From Davidsoniella eucalypti (taxonomy: Eukaryota > Ascomycota > Sordariomycetes > Microascales > Ceratocystidaceae), in the NCBI GenBank assembly GCA_004009845.1, contig RMBW01000074.1, positions 62,001 to 126,000 of the forward strand: a stretch of 64,000 nucleotides of DNA, written 5' to 3'. The translations under genes and the position numbers were made by a program. Below the pieces are notes generated by a model. The model was not told the origin of the DNA. It saw only the letters and a list, made by a program, of their open reading frames with translations, and searched no databases. Below are positions 23,035 through 34,503 of this stretch, piece after piece (the stretch's first letter is position 1; each line of letters opens with the position of its first letter).

Positions 23035-24527
23035 ATGGCTGTCAAGGTTGGTATCAACGGTTTCGGCCGCATTGGCCGTATCGTCTTCCGCAACTCCGTC
23101 GGCCACTCTGATGTCGAGGTTGTCGCTGTCAACGACCCCTTCATTGACACCACCTACGCCGTAAGTCTTGCTCTCTCTCTGTCCTCCAGCTTTTATCGGC
23201 ATTTCTCCCTCGTCCATCGCACGGCAACTACCATACAACAACAACAAACAAAAACAGCACACATCATCACCTTCATTATGGCTTCTCTGTTCTACGGCCT
23301 GCCGCCTTGATGTGTTGGCAATGCTGCTACTGTCGCTGCTGTGATACACCTCGTTCCAATTTCACTATATCCGCTTCTCTCCTCGCTCGGCCATTCCCCG
23401 GAAGGGTTATCCGAACCGAAGCTAGATAGCTTTCCACCCCGCTTTGCCTTTCCTTGTTGGATAGTGGCCACTTATTAAACCCTGGCAACCCTCTTCTTTG
23501 TTATTCGATGCTTCTTCTGCCTATTGAACCCTGGCTAACATGTCCGCTTTTCTACTCTACAGGCCTACATGCTGAAGTACGACTCCACCCACGGTGTCTT
23601 CGACGGCACCATTGAGGTCGCTGCTGACGGTCTGATCGTCAACGGCAAGAAGGTCAAGTTCTTCCAGGAGCGTGACCCCTCTGCCATCCAGTGGGCTTCT
23701 GCCGGTGCTGAGTACATCGTCGAGTCGACTGGTGTCTTCACCACCGTTGACAAGGCCTCTGCTCACCTGAAGGGTGGCGCCAAGCGCGTTGTCATCTCGG
23801 CCCCCTCTGCCGATGCCCCCATGTACGTTATGGGTGTCAACGAGTCCACCTACGACGGTTCTTCCGCTGTCATCTCCAACGCCTCGTGCACCACCAACTG
23901 CCTGGCTCCCCTGGCCAAGGTCATCAACGACAACTTCGGTATCGTTGAGGGTCTGATGACCACCGTCCACTCCTACACTGCCACCCAGAAGACCGTCGAT
24001 GGTCCCTCCGCTAAGGACTGGCGTGGTGGCCGTACCGCTGCTCAGAACATCATTCCCAGCAGCACCGGTGCCGCCAAGGCTGTCGGCAAGGTCATCCCCG
24101 CCCTGAACGGCAAGCTGACCGGCATGTCCATGCGTGTCCCCACCGCCAACGTCTCCGTTGTCGATCTGACTGTCCGTCTGGAGAAGGGTGCTTCTTACGA
24201 CCAGATCAAGGCCGTTGTCAAGGCTGCTTCCGAGGGTCCCCTCAAGGGTAAGTTTCAATCTTTTCACTATCTCTTTCCACGTTGAATTCTTGAACACATT
24301 ACTAACTTTACAATGTAACAGGCGTTCTGGGCTACACCGAGGACGATATTGTCTCCTCCGACATGAACGGCAACTCCCACTCCTCCATCTTCGATGCTAA
24401 GGCCGGTATCTCGCTGAACGACAACTTCGTCAAGCTGGTTTCGTGGTACGACAACGAGTGGGGTTACTCTCGCCGTGTCCTGGACCTGCTGGCCTACGTC
24501 GCCAAGGTCGATGCCTCCAAGGCTTAA
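23035..24527 (+). CDS. gpdA: glyceraldehyde-3-phosphate dehydrogenase
   Basis: Exons 23035-23160, 23563-24247 and 24322-24527 give a 338-residue enzyme, the usual length. It oxidises glyceraldehyde-3-phosphate to 1,3-bisphosphoglycerate with NAD+ and phosphate in cytosolic glycolysis and gluconeogenesis. The NAD-binding start VGINGFGRIGRIVFRN is at residues 4-19, and the active-site cysteine is in SNASCTTNC (Cys151). The C-terminal catalytic half carries HSYTATQKTVDGPS, and the end is WYDNEWGYSRRVLDL. Codons are strongly biased to C-ending forms, unlike most neighbours, as expected for a highly expressed gene. The first intron (402 nt) is long for this genome. Its 3' end faces the bHLH gene, tail to tail. 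Confidence 0.98.
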
Positions 24528-25783
24528 ATTCTCCCATCTTCGACTTGTCTAAAAGGGAGATCTACTGTTGTTTCTTTGCGGTGGCACAGTAGCTCATAAA
24601 TGTTTGCCGAGTTTGTCCCGTAGATGGCGGCTCGAGAAGAACCGAAATATGAATAATGAAAGAAATATTAAAATTCCAACCCTGTCTAACAAATACAAGT
24701 GAAAGATTGTGTGAACCAATGAACGTAGCTCGCTAAAGCTACAACTAACATGCAAGTCTGGAGAAGTCAATGATGGCCTTTCTGTTACTTTATCTTATGC
24801 ATCTCAATTAAAAAAGCGCTGTAGCTGTTTTAGTTGGAGTTTTAGTTGGAGAGGGAGTAGCCTGTCTGCAGGAAGCTGACAGTTAATTCACATCAAGATC
24901 AAGATCAGGCTAAAAAAAAAAGTAAAGGTAACTAGACAGCCAGGTAATAAGGGAACATGATAGAAATAAAAGGAAAACATTGTCATGTAAACAAAAAAAG
25001 TTGTTTTCTCATTCTTGTTCCGGTATTCGCCTTTTTTGGATTTAGTTTGACGACAACATTATACAAAGCCCTCGGAAGAAAAAAGCAGCACGAAAAAAGG
25101 AAACCGGCAAAAACGGAAAGAAATGATGAGGAGAAGAAGACAAAATGCTTCTTTCTTCATTGAATCCCCAACGATAAACCAAAGAATAATAAGAAATTAC
25201 AAATCGATATATCTTACATTGATAGTCATACTCCCCTTCTGTATCAGCCTCTTTTCTTTTTCTTCTTCATTATATACAACTATAATGTCGGGAATATATA
25301 TTCTCGGAGTTGTAGCGGGAAAGGTTTCCTTTTGGTACTTGAGATCTCCCTCGGTATATAATCTTCTTAGTATCTTTTTTTTTTACCGTAATCGTTAAGA
25401 CGAAAATATTCAAGAACCTCCGAGATATCCCGCGAAGTATAATCGACATTGGATACAAGTCACTTTTGCACTAAAAATATAAAAACATAGCAAGTACAAG
25501 GACTTGCTTGACTAACCTGTTGATCAATCATTCATTAATATTTCCAGTCCCGTTTATGGTGCAGATTGACAAGTTAAAGAAGGTAGAATGAAATATTATA
25601 GATGATTATCATCAAGTCGTTTTGTACCTAAATAAACATAGATATACGTGTGTGGTATGTAGCATTACATAGGCATATTATTCTCAATACCTTCGTGAGT
25701 CCGATAGCAGAACTTCATGTTTTCTTTTGCATATCCTTCGACCTTTCATGTACTCACCCCCATTGTTCGTTTCTGTTCCAGCT
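24528..25783. other. spacer between convergent GAPDH and bHLH genes
   Basis: AT-rich 3' flanks of both genes. No coding frame or RNA gene recognised. Confidence 0.5.
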
Positions 25784-27558
25784 TTATACAGACTTGAGCT
25801 GTTCTTCTAGCCGTTTATTTCCTTCGATCAGATCCGTCAACCAATCACACGATATATTCAACACTGCGCTCTTGCTAAACCCTCCGCCTTTGATACCCGG
25901 AACCATCTCCGTTAGCTCGTCAAAGCCTACTTTGATCGCCGTGCGCCTTCGTTGCTCGCTAACAATGTGATTCTCACGTTTTTGTTGGTCTGTAAGATTT
26001 CGCCGTGGTGTTTTGCCATTACTTCGGGATTTGCGACCTCCTCCGCTACCATTACTTGCCTTGGCATTACCATTGCCGTCCGGTGTCATGGACCCAGCAG
26101 GTGTAGGCGATCGCATGCCTTTTGGCGAGGCTGTTGAAGATTCTGAATCTTTTGATGTCTGCTGACCATTCCGACTACCGTTCGCAGTTTTGCTGGTTGA
26201 GTGCCCATTGCTGAGCTGACGCATATGCATGCTTTTGCGCCGTTTAGTGGCTGGAGCTTTGGTATATTCTGACTCGGACTCGGTGTCTTCGCCAGCGGTG
26301 GACGCAGCTATATTTCGTTTTGGAGACGCACGGTCTGTTGACGCCGAAGTCGGCTGTAAAGGAACCGGTGTTTGTTTGGCTATTGTTGTCGAGGAATGTT
26401 TACGTGAATGTGAAGGTTGTTGTTGTTGAGTCTGTGGCGGTGGCTGTGGCTGCAGTTGTGGCACAGGCGTCGTATCACGTGTGGTCATGGCTGTAGTGGC
26501 ACCACTCTGATTGACGTGGAACCAACTATCTACAGTCGCTGCTGCCTGTTGCTGTTGTAGTATCTGTGAGGCGTCGCGATCTGACGGGGGGATATAGCCA
26601 TTGGCGTTGTCAAAGCTAGAGTCGGTGCCCCATTCAATGCTGATGGGTAAACTACGGCGCCCGGGGCCGAGTCGATGTTGCATAGACGAGCCATATGCAG
26701 ACTCGGGGGTGATGCCTACGTTGACGCTCATGCTGTGCGCGTGATGAGCTTGAGAGGGGTAGAATGCGCCGCCGAGTTCGGGGTCATTTCCATCGTAGCG
26801 CGGGTTGCGTGGTGTGCCGTTTGTCCGGTCGTAGTGGTAGTTGCGCTGGCCTTGTGTAGGCATGTTCATATTGCTGCTGTCTTGGACAAGGGTGGCAGCT
26901 GCTTCGTATATCTCTCGCGGGACCGTCATGCCATTGTGTGTGGCAACTGGCGTCTGCATGTTACTATGCGGATCGGGTATTGCGTGATGCTGATTCAGTG
27001 ATATGCCCGAGGCAGGATTTTGACCACCGCCTAAACTGCTGTAAGACTGTTGGAAATCGAGAATAGTACTAGCATCCATGGCGGCCACATCATCCATTTG
27101 TTGCCAATCATTACCTATGGCAAGTCCCTCGCCCCATGATGAGCCAAAGGTGTCCGTTTCGACAGTCTCGAAAAAGCTAGACAGCAACTTGGCATCTTCG
27201 TCAGTTAATAGCATGTCGCCGTCGGGAGCTGGTGGTGGTTCATTGAGGATATCTTGTTCGTCTTGGCTGAGATTGTAACTGTCTATAGAACAAAGATGCG
27301 TTAGTATAATGCCAACACTACTATTCTATAATGATGAGCCTTACATCCGAACGGAAGGTTTTCCAGCTCGTGCCGTATTTGGGCAGACCCTTGCGAGTTC
27401 CTATGATCATGATGCTGAGATTCCTGCTGATGTTGGTAGATATGTGAAGAGGGGTCGTGATAGTCGTTCCGATGTTGTTGTTGGCGTGATTGGGAATCAA
27501 TATGTGCGCTGTTCATGGAAATGGCCGATAGAAGCTGGGCCGCCACGGCCGGCGGCAT
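25784..27558 (-). CDS. bHLH transcription factor, Ino4-like
   Basis: On minus, exons 27558-27345 and 27282-25784 (62-nt intron, donor GGAT|GTAAGG, acceptor CTATAG) give 570 residues. The start is the ATG at 27558. The last 75 residues hold a basic helix-loop-helix domain. The basic region RENHIVSEQRRR carries His510, Glu514 and Arg518, the residues that read CACGTG-type E boxes, and helix 2 follows after a GIKGGGFSK loop. The rest is low complexity: His/Gln-rich at the N terminus and a QPQPPPQTQQQQP run in the middle. A K/R-rich stretch (KRRK) with many Ser/Thr precedes the domain. This domain type in fungi resembles Ino4, which in yeast pairs with Ino2 to control phospholipid genes. The role here is inferred from family only. 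Confidence 0.85.
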
Positions 27559-30500
27559 ATTAGAATTTGATTGCGCCAGTTTGGCGGCTGATCAAGTATC
27601 TCCGTAATGTAGAATGTAGGTGGGTATATAATAGAGGTGCAATACGTTTAAGGATAGATACGGCGGCGGGGCGAGTCGCAAGATCGATTGCTTGTAAAAT
27701 CGCACGAGGCAATACGCAATCGAACTGTCTCGCGAGAGCAATCACGGTTATATATCGAACTCAGAACGGTAGGGTCGAAATCGAACTCAGGTCGTAATCT
27801 GATATTGAAACTTCAGGTAAAGAAGGCCGGCGTCGTAGTCTAGGCTAGATAGATAAGTTGCGTAAATTTCACGCCTCAACTTGATACAGCTTGGTACAGA
27901 GACGTAGAGATAGTGTATACTCTCCAGGCAAACGTCATGAGCGCTCAGCAAAGAACTTGATAGTGTATATGTACAGAGCAAGGTCTATCGGCGAGAAGTG
28001 TCTCTATGTTCCCCACAAAGCGATAGACTCTTAATCTAAGTGCTGGGCAACAAGAGACGTTCTTCAAGTAGGAGATGGGCCCCCCTTCTATCAAATTCCC
28101 GGTAGACGGCGGGCGCTCTCTCTTTGATATGGCCCGTCTGGTACGCAGACCAATCAAACAGCGTCGGCTGCAAGACAAAGAGCCAATTGGTAAACCGGCG
28201 CACGAAATCGATCTTGCGAGTGTGCGGACGCGGGCCGGAAACAACAAGTCGAAGAAGAAGACGGCGACGAAGACAAAGACACAGAAAGAAGGGAGCAGAG
28301 ATCGATCCGAGTCGCTGTCAGAGTAGATGTATTAGGTGGCTGACGATTTATTGCCGCGCAAATGGCGGGAAGGTGGTGACGAATCCGGGGTCTTGTTATG
28401 GTGATGGGGGGCACTAAAGATGGGCAAAGAGAAGATGACGGCGCATTCAAGATTGACAAGCTGTAGTTCCGGCAAGGCTGTCAACACGAGATGGTCCGAG
28501 ATCGACGCGGCCTTTGTATTTGCCGCACGGCGGTATTCAGAGCTTGCGAGGCCGGGCGTTGACTAAGTGCGGGAAACAAGAGTCTCGAAGCTAATTTTTC
28601 CTCTTCTTTTCTGTCTTGGCGTGTCGAAGCGAAGCTTTGTTAAGATCGCAGGAAATGATGTACACAATTTTTGGCATGTGGCAAGGGCGGGCTTTCTGTG
28701 GTTTTGCCCTCCAATCGGCCGAATCAAGAAAAAAACGAGAAAAAAAGCCTAGCAGCACGAAATTTATCACGAAGCAACCCAAAAATCAACGAGAGATAGA
28801 AGAGAATTGGAAAATAGTTCACGATGGAGGTTCAGTTTCTGATGACTAAAAAAGACAGCAGATCGAAAATGCTCTGTTATGGCGGGCAGCTGCCTTTTGC
28901 GAAGCAGAGCTAGCGTGATCACGAGCCAAACCCAAAATTAAAGGCAAGAACAATAACAAATCGTAGTTGTGGCAGGTGTTCTCTATTATTGGTGTAATGA
29001 ATCAGAAGTCAAGTTTCAAATGCCGGACAAGAAAGAAAAGAAGATCGGTTTCTATCGTTCGTCAAACTCGGGCTATCCAACCGACTAAATGAACACTCAT
29101 TATAGCCAAAGCGAGTCGCAGTTCTTCCTGGCTCGAGCATGTATCTCCAAAGCCATCTATCGTCCATATTATTTCAGTCGTTTCTCTTCGGGCAATTACT
29201 ACCTGCTCAGTGCAGAAAATGGTGGCATGGAAGGAAGAGGCAGGATGGAAGGAACGCTGGAGTTGACAAGGGCAGGCACAGGGCAAAAGACCGCAGCTAC
29301 TGCATCACCTAAAGCGAAAGAAGTAGTTGCTGTATTATGTATTCTTCGGAGCAAAACTATGAGGAAAAGCTCAGAGATATTAGAATGATCACAAGAGCAC
29401 TAAAGAACAATGAGAATAGCTTGGCTTCTTTTCTGCTAGCAGGGCGATCGTATAGTTTTATTGTCACAAGTTATTCGCTTGGGCTGTCTCGTGCGTCTGT
29501 CTGTCCTTGGGCCTCAGGTGTCAAGTCAAAAGCACTAACCAGTATGGAAAAGCAAGCCAAAGAACGGTCTTCCAGGGATGCGCGCTACGACCCCGTCTTT
29601 GCTCTTCTTGTCTTTGCTTATTCGTGCCTTTGTTTTGACAGCATTCATTCCGTAGAGCAGAAGAAACAAAGAAAAAGAGCCCTTGGCGTCTTCTGGGCAC
29701 AAGGTCGAGATCGGCAAGCTCACCTAGCCGCTTCACATATTGCATTATTGCGTACATACAAACACTACGGATATCAACGTACATATACATACATTAGTTG
29801 CAAACCGTCTAAACAGGGACAAGCATTGTAGTGGTGCTACGGAGCCTACTTTCAGTGGGCTGGTTCTGGCATGTTGCAGGAAACCAGTCTCGATCACATG
29901 TCAAAATCCCAGCCAGTGCGTTTGGCTTCTTGTTCGTTGTTGCTTTGGTTTTGCAACAAAGACTCCGAGTCGATATGACGCCTTGGTCGAGGGCCGCAAA
30001 AACAGAATCTCGTCCGACCCGGCTAGCGGTGCCATACCGTGACTATCAAATGTAGAGAATTATACGACTGATGGCCGTAGCTTTAGTATAATCTGTAGCT
30101 AGGAAAAGCGGCATGTAGTAGCTTAGTAAACATAGCTGCATATTTGTATGCGGCCCATCTAAACTTTGTTATCTCGAGACAAAAAAGCGTCTCTTGATGT
30201 CATGCCTCGGCTAGAATCTTCAAACACGCCGCAGTACAATTAAAATGAATCGGAACAGATCTCAGTTGCGGCAAGACAGATCCAAAAGACAAATCGCGAA
30301 GAAATAAATCACTCTGATTCTTCTATTTTTCTTGTCGTCCGACTGAGACTTGGTCTTTCCTTTACTTTAGTTATCGAAGTAATTTAATATTACGTCCAAA
30401 CCCACCAAATTCTGGATAAATCCAACCATTCTGTTCTTTTCCTAATCCAACCCGACATATTTACACAGATATCTTCTTCTTGCCATCTTCCCAGAAATCG

Positions 30501-30774
30501 CCATTGTCTATAATCTGCGCAATTTCGCCGCTTCATCTTCTTGAGAATTCCCGGCAGCCTTTTAGACACATGCTTGAAGCTAGATAGAAACAGCCTTACG
30601 GGCCTGTTTCAAGGCCTGTCTGCCCTATTCTCTATGCAGCCGAGGCTCGACAGGAATCAAACATCGCCATTCAATCATCACTATCACCACTGATACGATC
30701 TATATCATCACCAAACACCACACTATATTGCTTACCGCCCTCTCTCTACCTATTGTGGCCTTTTAGAGTCCATC
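27559..30774. other. gene-free spacer between divergent genes
   Basis: Upstream region of both the bHLH gene (minus) and the TMEM135-like gene (plus). Frames such as 29337-29831 (164 codons) lack any recognisable domain, run through AT-rich sequence and have no supporting splice pattern. Nothing else recognised. Confidence 0.45.
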
Positions 30775-32656
30775 ATGAGCGTCTTTTTGGCCACTCCTCT
30801 CACCTCTTCATCCATCCAGCAGCTACAACCATCAGCATCACCTAATGTCGCCGCCAAAGGCATCGTAGCGCGTGCCATTGCGCTCAAGGCCGTTCCACCA
30901 CTACTCCGGCCTATGCTCCGGGCCTTTCTCCTTGGCTACATCTCGTCCGTCGGTCCACAGATCTTCAGTTCAATCTTCAAAGCCGTAGCCCGGGCCCGCA
31001 AACAACGCCGGGACAGCCCATGTACGAAGCCCAGCGGTCCGTCTTCGGCGTTGTCCGAGGAAACCGCGTCTCTGTTAAAGCGCACTACGGACCAGCTGAA
31101 GAGGACTAAGAGAGAGCTTCAGGATGCCAGGTCAGGCGACGAGAATGCGCCGCCACAGCCGCCAACAGATCTCAAAATGCTTGTTGAGCAGTTGAAACAT
31201 ACCGCACTCACAGGCCTGAACCCACGAGATTTTGCTGCGTTCTGTGCTGTGGTTATTGGCGGCAGCACATTGCTTGAGGTAAGTCTCGTATGGCTCTGAC
31301 ATGTAGGCAAACACTCACTCACTATATCTTAGGCGCCAGTGACAGCAGCTCTGCGGCGGCTCACCAAGAATCTATCAGACTTGGTCATTGTCCGGTAAGT
31401 TTGCGTGTATACTTTAGCCCAGCTACCAACTCTAATTCTCTTGCCTCACTAGGACTTCACGCTGGCTGGCCACCTTCATCGCTGCGTATGCTGGGCTACG
31501 GCTTCTGCGTTCTAAGAAATCAAAGACTGCCGAGCCCAGCATTACACAGTCGTCGTCATACTCAGCCTTCAGTGGTCATACTCTAGACCTAACCCTCTTT
31601 GCAGCTACACGTGCTGTCGACGTCGTAGTCGGAGAGCTCTGGGCCCGCCACAAATCTCGCCGGGAATATGCCGGCCGATGGACCAAGGTACACACGTCCT
31701 TTTATATATATATACATACCATAGCTATCTACTTCACAACTAACTAACACATACACCAGTTCGAGAGCTGTATTTCCAACCTCGCCGATCCCGCTGTCTT
31801 TGCTGCTTCGTCTGCCGCCATCATGTGGAACTGGCTCTACGCGCCCGACCGCCTACCACCAGCCTACAGCCATTGGATCACATCGGCCGCCAACATCGAC
31901 TCCCGGCTCATCGAAGCCCTCCGACGCTGCCATTTCGGCTGGCTAATCTACGGCGAAGAAACCGGCCAGGCACCCCTCCTTCAAAGCATGTGTGCCGAAT
32001 ACGCCTGGCCCCCGGCCTGGGGCGATCCAGCCATCACCGCGCCTTTTCCCTGTACCATGGTACACATGGGCCGCGGCGGCTCCTCTTGTGAACTCCACGC
32101 TGCCCATCGCTTTGCTACTACTTGGGCCTGGATGATGGCGTCGTATGCTCCGCTGATGCTCGCTGTTAAGTTGATACGTCCGCATGCCTCGCGTCATCAT
32201 GCAACTCGCGCCGCTCGCAAGGCCGTCGTCTCGGCTGCCCGCTCTAGCGCCCTAGTTTCTGCCTTCACCGCCTTGTTCTACTACGGCGTGTGTCTTATGC
32301 GCACCCGAGTCGGCCCTCGTGTACTTGGCAGAGACCCTGAGGCCTGCACCCGCATCGACGGTGGGTTATGTGTTGCTAGCGGCTGTGGTCTATGCGGATG
32401 GAGCATTCTATTGGAAAACGCTGCGAAACGCAAGGACTTGGCCTTATTTGTAGCTCCAAAGGCGTTAGGCACTCTACTGCCACGTAGTGATCTTCGGGAT
32501 AAGACCACAGGCTCTAGTAGTAATGAAAGCCAGGGCTGGACGGAAGCTGCTGTTTTTGCCACAAGCACGGCGGTTGTAATGACCTGTGTCGTCGAGAATA
32601 AATCTCGTGTTCGGGGAATGCTAGGCCGCGTGTTGGCCAAGATTCTAGAGAAATAG
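30775..32656 (+). CDS. TMEM135-like multi-pass membrane protein
   Basis: Exons 30775-31278, 31333-31394, 31453-31687 and 31760-32656 join in frame to 565 residues, with three introns of 54, 58 and 72 nt. Several hydrophobic segments are seen (for example LRPMLRAFLLGYISSVGP, FAAFCAVVIGGSTLLE, RWLATFIAAYAGLRLL and others in the last exon). The region APFPCTMVHMGRGGSSCELH followed by HRFATTWAWMMASYAPLMLA resembles the Cys-rich N-terminal domain of the TMEM135/PMP52 family. In animals that family is linked to peroxisomes, mitochondria and lipid handling, and fungi carry undescribed relatives. A coiled-coil-like segment (LLKRTTDQLKRTKRELQDA) lies at about residues 102-120. Membrane location is clear from sequence; organelle and function are inferred. 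Confidence 0.75.
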
Positions 32657-33150
32657 ACAAAGACGGGTAGGGTAGGTCAACTCTTTTTTCGCTTTTTTTT
32701 AGTTTGGTACTTTACAAGTTTCTCAGTCTTGAATCGTTACATGTTCGTCCTGTATTGTTCTTTTTATTTCTTCACATCTTAGGCTTTACATCAAGTCTGT
32801 ACTGTATATTCATAAATCACATCATTTGTATAACAAATATTATATAGTTATGCATACATATTATACTAAAGCAAGAAAATCTATATGGAAATTAGGCATG
32901 ATGACAAAGAAAAAAACAATAGCTGGATGCTTATACCGGGGAACTGGGAATCCAAGATATACAAAGCATCGATCGAATATAGTCAAAAGGAAAAAAAAGA
33001 AGAAAAAAAAGAAGAAAAAAAAACTTATCAATGAGCTGACTTCGCGAACATGAAAATGCCTCACTCCAATCGAGGCTGACACTCATTTCACACTCATGTA
33101 ACATAGTCACAACCGTACTTGATCTTTCACTCTCTGTGTCGACTTACCTC
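32657..33150. other. spacer between convergent genes
   Basis: AT-rich 3' flanks with a purine microsatellite (A-rich with AAG units) at about 32988-33020. No gene. Confidence 0.5.
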
Positions 33151-34503
33151 TTACCAATCTTCTTCCTCTTGAAACGCCACATCGCGCGGATCCGCTCCGC
33201 CCCAGCACCGCTGCCACTCTGCCCGCATCGGCTTCAACAAGTTTGTCTGCTCTAGACGCATCTTGTCCCAAAACACCCATCCCCAGATCTTGAGTAGGTA
33301 TGGGACACGCCATGACGCCACGTTGCTGTACGTACTACGCCACATCTGCGTCCATGCTAGCGGTGGCATCTCCGGGTCCCCGTCTCCACGGAACGGAAAC
33401 GCTGCCCTCCGTGCACTCAGTTCATCACGACGCTGTGCGCTTGTGGGCCGTGGTACAGTGCGGAAGTGTTCTGGGCAAATACCCGTGAAGAGGCTCTGAT
33501 TTCCGGATGGTGCATGGCGTAGGTTCGTGGCGAGGCGCAGGGCCATGTTGGTGGGTTCTTTAATATCATAGAGCATAGTGCGTAAAAACACCAGACCACG
33601 TAGAATGAAACCTTCACGGAACGAATGTTCTTCTTCGTCGGTGACTGCAGCTATCGATGGAGTCTGAGCTGGCCATGAATTGCTTGAAAAGACATCTCGC
33701 GCTGAACTGATGGCGTCACGATATATCACACCGGCAAATGCATGAACCGTGAGAATCTCGGCAACTTCCCACGGCTCGAGAAGATCTAGGAAGAGAGAAA
33801 CAAGCTCACGATACTCCACAAGACGAGGCTCAGGGCCAGCCATAAGACACAAGATTTGAAAGCGATACACGGCGCGTGTGGTGCGTACAGCTTCGGATTT
33901 TGAGAGACACACGCCGGAGTTCCGTATAGATATCGGTTTTCCTGACCTGTATGCGCCAATAGTAGTAAATGCATCACTACCAGGCGCAGTAGCAGTGATA
34001 GTGGGGGTGCCATATTCAATACTACTTCGGGGCATGCGGGCTATAGACCAGGCAACACATCGATCTTGGACCGGGGCTGCATAGTTCCGGAAGAACGACA
34101 GCATGTAGCTACTCTCGGCAATGGAGAGCCGTGTGTTTCTCGGCAGGCAGCTGCCATCAGCCCGCATCAAGGCATAGCCTCGTAGAATGCTATGTATAGC
34201 AGCCACACGGGACTCCATTGAGACGCAATGTGACGGCTTGAGCATCTGCAGTTGGTAGACCGTGTAGACATCAACTAGCACACTGTCAAAGTATGATTGC
34301 AGATACTGTTGTAGGAAAAAGCGGCGATTGCACGAGTAGGCAGCGTGCAGGACCGGCGAAGCCCAAACAGCTGAGCGCCGGGCGGTGTGGGGTAACAAGG
34401 AGATAATTAAGAACAGGATTTCGGGAGGAAGCAGCTCTAGACGGCTCGGCTGGAGGCCGGACGGCGATGACAATGGCGATGCTAGGAACGGCATGGCTGA
34501 CAT
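33151..34503 (-). CDS. F-box-like protein of unknown function
   Basis: Intronless frame of 450 residues. Residues about 20-60 (PSRLELLPPEILFLIISLLP followed by SAVWASPVLHAAY) look like an F-box, the roughly 45-residue segment that binds Skp1 in SCF ubiquitin ligases. The remainder is helical and without recognisable repeats, so the substrate-binding part cannot be named. The end is acidic (FQEEEDW). A second Met at residue 4 could also serve as start. Many filamentous fungi have families of such F-box-like hypothetical proteins. It is convergent with the TMEM135-like gene; no functional tie is implied. Confidence 0.7.
   Translation of the reverse strand: MSAMPFLASPLSSPSGLQPSRLELLPPEILFLIISLLPHTARRSAVWASPVLHAAYSCNRRFFLQQYLQSYFDSVLVDVYTVYQLQMLKPSHCVSMESRVAAIHSILRGYALMRADGSCLPRNTRLSIAESSYMLSFFRNYAAPVQDRCVAWSIARMPRSSIEYGTPTITATAPGSDAFTTIGAYRSGKPISIRNSGVCLSKSEAVRTTRAVYRFQILCLMAGPEPRLVEYRELVSLFLDLLEPWEVAEILTVHAFAGVIYRDAISSARDVFSSNSWPAQTPSIAAVTDEEEHSFREGFILRGLVFLRTMLYDIKEPTNMALRLATNLRHAPSGNQSLFTGICPEHFRTVPRPTSAQRRDELSARRAAFPFRGDGDPEMPPLAWTQMWRSTYSNVASWRVPYLLKIWGWVFWDKMRLEQTNLLKPMRAEWQRCWGGADPRDVAFQEEEDW

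Noticed and set aside
23557..24297. 246-codon minus-strand frame opposite GAPDH
   Set aside because: A by-product of strong C-ending codon bias in GAPDH; no family resemblance. The minus frame at 44072-44743 opposite homocitrate synthase is the same effect.
32988..33020. A-rich run as a retroposon tail
   Set aside because: It is interrupted by G at regular spacing (purine microsatellite) and no flanking duplication was found.
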